Part shown: positions 60,580 through 64,000 of the stretch, one piece after another | Layout of the letters: each line of letters begins with the position of its first letter | Numbering within the stretch: position 1 is the stretch's first letter | NCBI RefSeq assembly: GCF_014042355.1 | Contig: NZ_JACEZU010000002.1 | Coordinates: 558,001-622,000, forward strand | DNA from: Rugamonas apoptosis | GTDB lineage: Bacteria; Pseudomonadota; Gammaproteobacteria; Burkholderiales; Burkholderiaceae_D | Direction of reading: 5' to 3' | Length of the DNA: 64,000 nucleotides | Program-made: the position numbers and the translations under genes | The notes under the pieces: model-generated | What the model was told of the DNA's origin: nothing | Databases searched by the model: none | Seen by the model: only the letters and a program-made list of their open reading frames with translations

Positions 60580-61210
60580 CTACGGGCCTCGCAAATAATA
60601 AACCTCCCATCATGACGGATTGTCAACGGGCGGAAGAATGCCATGGCGGAAATCGCCCGGCTTGGAGCTTAGGTGGATTCAATTGCATGTATTTCAAGAG
60701 TGATTGCCGAAAAGAATTTTTATTTGCGACTCGCAAGCTTCACCACGCGGCCTTCGAATACATCCATCCATATCCCGACGGAAAAGGCGGGGCGGAAGGA
60801 TTGCCCTGAACTCGCTCCTCATCATGGCGGGCTTTCCGAACGTGGCGATCAAGGGCATACGGCAAGGACCGCCAGAGATACTACCGGCGCCGAGTAAATG
60901 CGCAGGTAATCAACGTCGTCCGCAAGCACAGGGCGTACACGCACCCGGATCTGTGCATCTTGCCGGAAAGCGTCGCACGGTAAGCGAGATCGGTCGCGCC
61001 GAGGGCACGCCACTTGCTTGAAATAGAGAACGCCCGCCCTCACGTTGAAAGACAGCTAGGTTGGTGTGTGAACGCGCTCACCAAGAATGCAATGCCCCGA
61101 ATCAGAAGGAGGAATCTTTTGAGCCCAGTCCGGCGGGCAACCGCCCAATAGCTAAGACCCACACTGTGGCGTGACAAAGCTCTCGCCACTCTGCAAGAGG
61201 AGGAACATCC
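60580..61210. other. Region without intact gene, contains a Fic remnant
   Basis: 630 bp between the divergent genes at 60579 and 61211. About 270 bp of it is a decayed Fic-domain gene (60710-60983). The last 130 bp before 61211 hold the promoter and a strong GAGGAGG ribosome site of the nuclease-like gene; the rest shows nothing recognised. Confidence 0.7.
60710..60983 (+). pseudogene. Fic/DOC family protein, fragment with frameshifts
   Basis: One frame reads LHHAAFEYIHPYPDGKG, the Fic motif HPFxDGNGR up to the third Gly; a shift at about 60788 leads to ALNSLLIMAGFPNVAIKGI, and a further shift to DRQRYYRRRVNAQVINVVRK and HPDLCILPESVAR with stop TAA 60981-60983. Together these are the C-terminal part of a Fic AMP-transferase domain. 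The N-terminal part and any antitoxin partner are gone. Confidence 0.65.
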
Positions 61211-62023
61211 ATGCTGTCAGACGATCTCGCGGCGTCCGCTCTGAGCGCGCTGGGATTTGATGTGCAAGTAATTCCCGTGTCCGGAGACGGTGGAAAGAAA
61301 AGGCCAGACTTCATTATCAGCAGTCGCGGTGAGACCGCAGTCGTGGAAGCAAAGCTGAAATTGGACGACGCTGCCGAGGCAAGCCGCAGGGAGGAAATTT
61401 TAAGCAACGGAGAAGTCTATGTGTCGGAGCACGTTCTTGGCCGCGACGAAACCCTTTCCGCAATCGTCGGAAGGAGCAATAGGCAGCTCAGGGCCTCCCC
61501 CTTGGACGCGGACTACAAAATCCTCATGTTCCTGGCGCACTGCATCAATGCGAAAGTCGTAGCGGATCAAATGGTCGATACCCTCTACGGAAGGACAACC
61601 GTGATCGAGATGGCAAAAGGGGCGGCCGCCAAGCCATGCTATTTCTACAGGAACAGCGACTTCTACCGCCGCCCCGAATTGGATGGTGCCATCGTGGGTT
61701 ACGTAGCGCAGGGGCGCGCTAAGCTGCGGTTCTGTATCAATCCCTATTCGCAGAAATTCGCGGAGCTCAGGGCTTCGGACCTCCTCCTTCCATTCGGCGG
61801 AGCTGTCATCGACCCCATCGAGGAAGAAGCGAAAGGACTCGCGTATATTCCGGACCCGGACATCGAGCGGAAGGAGAATGCGTTCAGCAAGCTATTTCCG
61901 CTCTATGATCCCGTCCTCAGGCATTTGGCCGCCAAGTATCAAAAAGGCCATCTGACCCGCACGGACTTTAACTCACCCGAGATTACCATCAGATCGACGA
62001 AGCATGGCAATGACGGCGGCTAA
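61211..62023 (+). CDS. PD-(D/E)XK nuclease-like protein
   Basis: 270 aa. Near the N-terminus it has KKRPDFIISSRGETAVVEAK: D33 followed after 12 residues by E46-A-K48, the PD-(D/E)xK catalytic arrangement in a beta-strand pair, with a preceding ALGFDVQVIP helix-strand like restriction-endonuclease folds. The rest (FCINPYSQKFAELRASDLLL, RKENAFSKLFPLYDPVLRHL) is not recognised. GAGGAGG precedes the ATG at good distance. No methyltransferase is adjacent, so it is an orphan; a defence or DNA-repair function is only inferred. Confidence 0.65.
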   Translation: MLSDDLAASALSALGFDVQVIPVSGDGGKKRPDFIISSRGETAVVEAKLKLDDAAEASRREEILSNGEVYVSEHVLGRDETLSAIVGRSNRQLRASPLDADYKILMFLAHCINAKVVADQMVDTLYGRTTVIEMAKGAAAKPCYFYRNSDFYRRPELDGAIVGYVAQGRAKLRFCINPYSQKFAELRASDLLLPFGGAVIDPIEEEAKGLAYIPDPDIERKENAFSKLFPLYDPVLRHLAAKYQKGHLTRTDFNSPEITIRSTKHGNDGG

Positions 62024-62068
62024 CCGATTCGCAGGCCGGTCCGTCGCACTGCGTTGACGAGCGCAGGG

Positions 62069-62701
62069 CTACCCCTCCGTTCGGACAGGAGGGGAATTCG
62101 CGACGCTGGGGGGGCCGTCAGTGCCCCTGAGCGCTTCGCCAGCGGGTCGGCTGAGCGCGCCGACCTGCCTCTGCACTTCCCCGAGGCGCGCTTTGACCAG
62201 CTTCATGAATTCCCTGCGCCCAAGCGCCTTCGGTGCCGTTCGCTCAGCCGTCCCGCTCCTCGTCGGAATGAAGACCGAAGGTGCGCCCGCCAAGAATACC
62301 GCCGTAATGAAGAGCCTAGGGATGCTGACAATGCTCAGCGAATACTTCCGCCTGCCGCCACCGTATGCCGACGCTTGCTCAAGCGCTGCGGCCAGCGCTC
62401 TGGCAGGCTCCTGCCCACGTACAGATTCGGACAGCTGCTTTCCATCCCTGGACAGCGGGATGTCCGCCAAGGCTTCCGGCATGCCTCCGTGCTGGACGAG
62501 GATGCGCCAACCGCTCGGACTCTCGGGGGCTTTCGTCGCGCCTCTCGCCACCCTAAATGGATCGAGGGTATAGATGGGTATCGGCCCTAGCAGCTCGAGT
62601 TCCGTCTGCGGCCCGATTGGGCTCCCGAGGTGAACCAGCGCCTGCCTAATCCTGTACTCCAACCCGTCCAGCTGGCCGTCGAATCTTTGCACGTTAATCA
62701 T
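62069..62701 (-). CDS. Protein of unknown function, third gene of protease operon
   Basis: 210 aa. The start ATG at 62701 abuts the stop of the protease gene (TGAATG), so translation is coupled. It opens MINVQRFDGQLDGLEYRIRQ, has a hydrophobic stretch (RLFITAVFLAGAPSVFIPTR, about 126-145) that may be a membrane or core segment, and ends in a basic/Pro-rich tail. No family recognised. Coupling suggests an inhibitor, immunity or assembly partner of the papain-like enzyme, which is inference. Confidence 0.65.
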   Translation of the reverse strand: MINVQRFDGQLDGLEYRIRQALVHLGSPIGPQTELELLGPIPIYTLDPFRVARGATKAPESPSGWRILVQHGGMPEALADIPLSRDGKQLSESVRGQEPARALAAALEQASAYGGGRRKYSLSIVSIPRLFITAVFLAGAPSVFIPTRSGTAERTAPKALGRREFMKLVKARLGEVQRQVGALSRPAGEALRGTDGPPSVANSPPVRTEG

Positions 62702-63286
62702 TCAGGGCCTCGTCAGGTACGTATGAGTCCAGCGCCCATGCCCGTTCTGGTACGCGCCGTTCACCAGGTCATCGCGGGAATAGGAGCTGCTTCCGAAAAT
62801 GGGATCCGACAGCAGCAGCCGCTCCGTTCCAGCGGAGTCCTGGTAGGTGCCGATGACAGCGAGGAAATGGCCGCCGCCGTCGGGCCACTCCACGCGAATG
62901 CAAATGGGCCGCCCGGAACCGAGCTCGCCCGCCGTCTGCTGAACGTCGGAGGCGCCTGCGAACCAGCCGTTGGCGTTCTGGGTCCGGGCGAGCGCCCTAT
63001 CCAAGTACCACCAAGTATTGCAAGGCCCCCCATCGGAACAGCATTGCAAGGACAGCTCGGCGCTCGCGACTTGGCATTGCGTCCACTGGCTGGCCGAGTC
63101 GAAGTATTTGGAAACGCTCGACGAAACCGCCGCCCAGCACCATTGGGTGTACAGCTGAGGCGCGACGACGAAGTTGATTTTCACCGGAACGCTCCCGCCC
63201 CCGGCCCCTCCGCCGGCATTCTTCCCGGCTGTCCGAAGCGGCTGGAGAAATGGGAAGCTGACCGCCGGAATCTTCCCGCGATTCAT
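62702..63286 (-). CDS. Papain-like cysteine protease
   Basis: 194 aa papain-fold enzyme. Catalytic residues are visible: C50 in TQWCWAAVSSSVSKYF, H140 in WPDGGGHFLAVIGTYQ and D161 in LLLSDPIFGSS. The layout (QxCWAA at start, GGGHF in middle) fits the C39_2/C70 group that includes exported bacterial cysteine proteases and AvrRpt2-like effectors. Several extra Cys (QCCSDGGPCN) suggest disulphides. No classical signal peptide; a Gly-rich segment precedes the core. It is coupled by ATGA to the lipoprotein gene upstream. Confidence 0.8.
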   Translation of the reverse strand: MNRGKIPAVSFPFLQPLRTAGKNAGGGAGGGSVPVKINFVVAPQLYTQWCWAAVSSSVSKYFDSASQWTQCQVASAELSLQCCSDGGPCNTWWYLDRALARTQNANGWFAGASDVQQTAGELGSGRPICIRVEWPDGGGHFLAVIGTYQDSAGTERLLLSDPIFGSSSYSRDDLVNGAYQNGHGRWTHTYLTRP

Positions 63287-63840
63287 TTATGGGCCTTGAT
63301 GTAGTCGTCGAGTTTTACGAACGTGACGCCGTCCTCTCCTGCATCACAAGCTTTGGGCTGAGGCGCTGCCCCGCCGCCGGGTGCCGCCGCCGTCGCAGCG
63401 GCAGTGCCTCCGGTAGTTGCGGCGACCGCGCCTCCAGTTGCCGCAGCTGCGCCAAGCGAAGGGAATACCGTCTTAATCAGGTCGTTCGTGGCCTTCAAAG
63501 TGTCGGCAGCTGCTGGCTCGCTATCCAGGCCGACTTCCGCAAGCGCGCCGTTGTCGGCGAACTTCATGTGGAAACCAGTCTTCGCGAACTGCGCAGTCTT
63601 CGCAGTCGCAAAATACTGGGCACCTGTTGGCAGCGCGACAGTTTCGAAAAACGCCGTCTTGGCGCAGTCGCCCCCTTTGGAATGCTTGTCGTGGTAACCA
63701 CCTTTAACATACACTTCCGCCGCCTTGAACGGCACGCCCTTGATTTCTGCTTGACTGGCATCAAACACCTGCAATTGCCCCGCACACCCAGCCAGCAGAA
63801 TTGCAACGCCAACCCCGCAGGATGTTGCCTTGGCAGTCAT
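63283..63840 (-). CDS. Lipoprotein of unknown function
   Basis: 185 aa. Signal MTAKATSCGVGVAILLAGC ends in the lipobox LAGC, so it is anchored to a membrane, probably the outer one. After the anchor comes a domain with YVKGGYHDKHSKGGDCAKTA and FADNGALAEVGLDSEPAAAD, then an Ala/Gly/Thr-rich linker (about 130-160) and a short C-terminal piece (EDGVTFVKLDDYIKAHK). It heads the three-gene operon with the protease and the unknown protein. The 160 bp to its right, up to the window end, show no gene. Confidence 0.75.
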   Translation of the reverse strand: MTAKATSCGVGVAILLAGCAGQLQVFDASQAEIKGVPFKAAEVYVKGGYHDKHSKGGDCAKTAFFETVALPTGAQYFATAKTAQFAKTGFHMKFADNGALAEVGLDSEPAAADTLKATNDLIKTVFPSLGAAAATGGAVAATTGGTAAATAAAPGGGAAPQPKACDAGEDGVTFVKLDDYIKAHK

Positions 63841-64000
63841 ATGGCCTCCGAGTCTTCCGACTTACAAAAGTAGGAATTTCCTACACCCGCAGCCAATGAT
63901 GATCCCATTTCCTGCGGACATTCTCACCAACAGTAACAACCGCGCAGAATTCCAAAAATACAACGGATCGTAAATTCCGGTGGCTAGCGTTCCGCAAACC

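Overview
The window is high-GC chromosomal DNA from a betaproteobacterium, most likely an Oxalobacteraceae member (Massilia/Duganella/Janthinobacterium type). I infer this from codon style, the mix of NodT/RND/EmrAB pumps, TorF-type porin, TIGR03118 protein and YheO/DauR-type regulator, not from a marker gene. About 0-57 kb is GC-rich and tightly packed; composition becomes more mixed from about 52.9 kb, and 58.5-64 kb looks like an accessory island.

Region by region: (a) 0-11.9 kb: a partial DUF1800 gene, a TetR-controlled RND tripartite pump (OMF, adaptor, pump, GyrI-like protein), and an oppositely oriented EmrAB-OMF pump. (b) 12.1-18.8 kb: an orphan LivK-type binding protein, an orphan TssE, a TIGR03118 lipoprotein, and a translationally coupled operon of ECF sigma factor, zinc-finger anti-sigma factor, subtilase and porin. 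(c) 19-22.8 kb: a membrane diguanylate cyclase coupled to an unknown protein, and a stress-type protein. (d) 22.9-28.7 kb: SDR plus aminoglycoside-phosphotransferase-like protein divergent from a LysR regulator, and an IclR regulator divergent from a chemoreceptor. (e) 28.8-51.9 kb: a large catabolic cluster with an alk-like layout (OmpW/AlkL-like porin, aldehyde and GMC alcohol dehydrogenases, rubredoxin and its reductase, AlkS/MalT-type regulator, AlkK-like ligase), but the membrane di-iron oxygenase belongs to the fatty-acid-desaturase family instead of AlkB. A full acyl-CoA beta-oxidation set follows (three acyl-CoA dehydrogenases, two crotonases, split MaoC pair, SDR, SCP2-type thiolase). 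(f) 52-57.5 kb: ArsR/SRPBCC pair, DauR-like regulator with a mu-crystallin-family reductase and a PLP hydroxyaspartate/threonine dehydratase, OsmC, GntR and GNAT. (g) 57.5-58.5 kb: genomic debris with a two-repeat relic of a type I-E CRISPR array, a frameshifted IS110 transposase fragment, and a tRNA 3' end with its terminator. (h) 58.5-64 kb: mostly unknown small genes, a Fic remnant, an orphan PD-(D/E)XK nuclease-like gene and a lipoprotein/papain-like protease/unknown operon.

Two systems stand out. In the sigma/anti-sigma/subtilase operon the predicted periplasmic part of the anti-sigma factor looks like a subtilase prodomain, suggesting a protease-sensing switch. In the alk-like cluster a desaturase-family enzyme, with rubredoxin directly behind it, appears to do the first oxidation, and candidate operators for the AlkS-like regulator occur in both divergent promoter regions.
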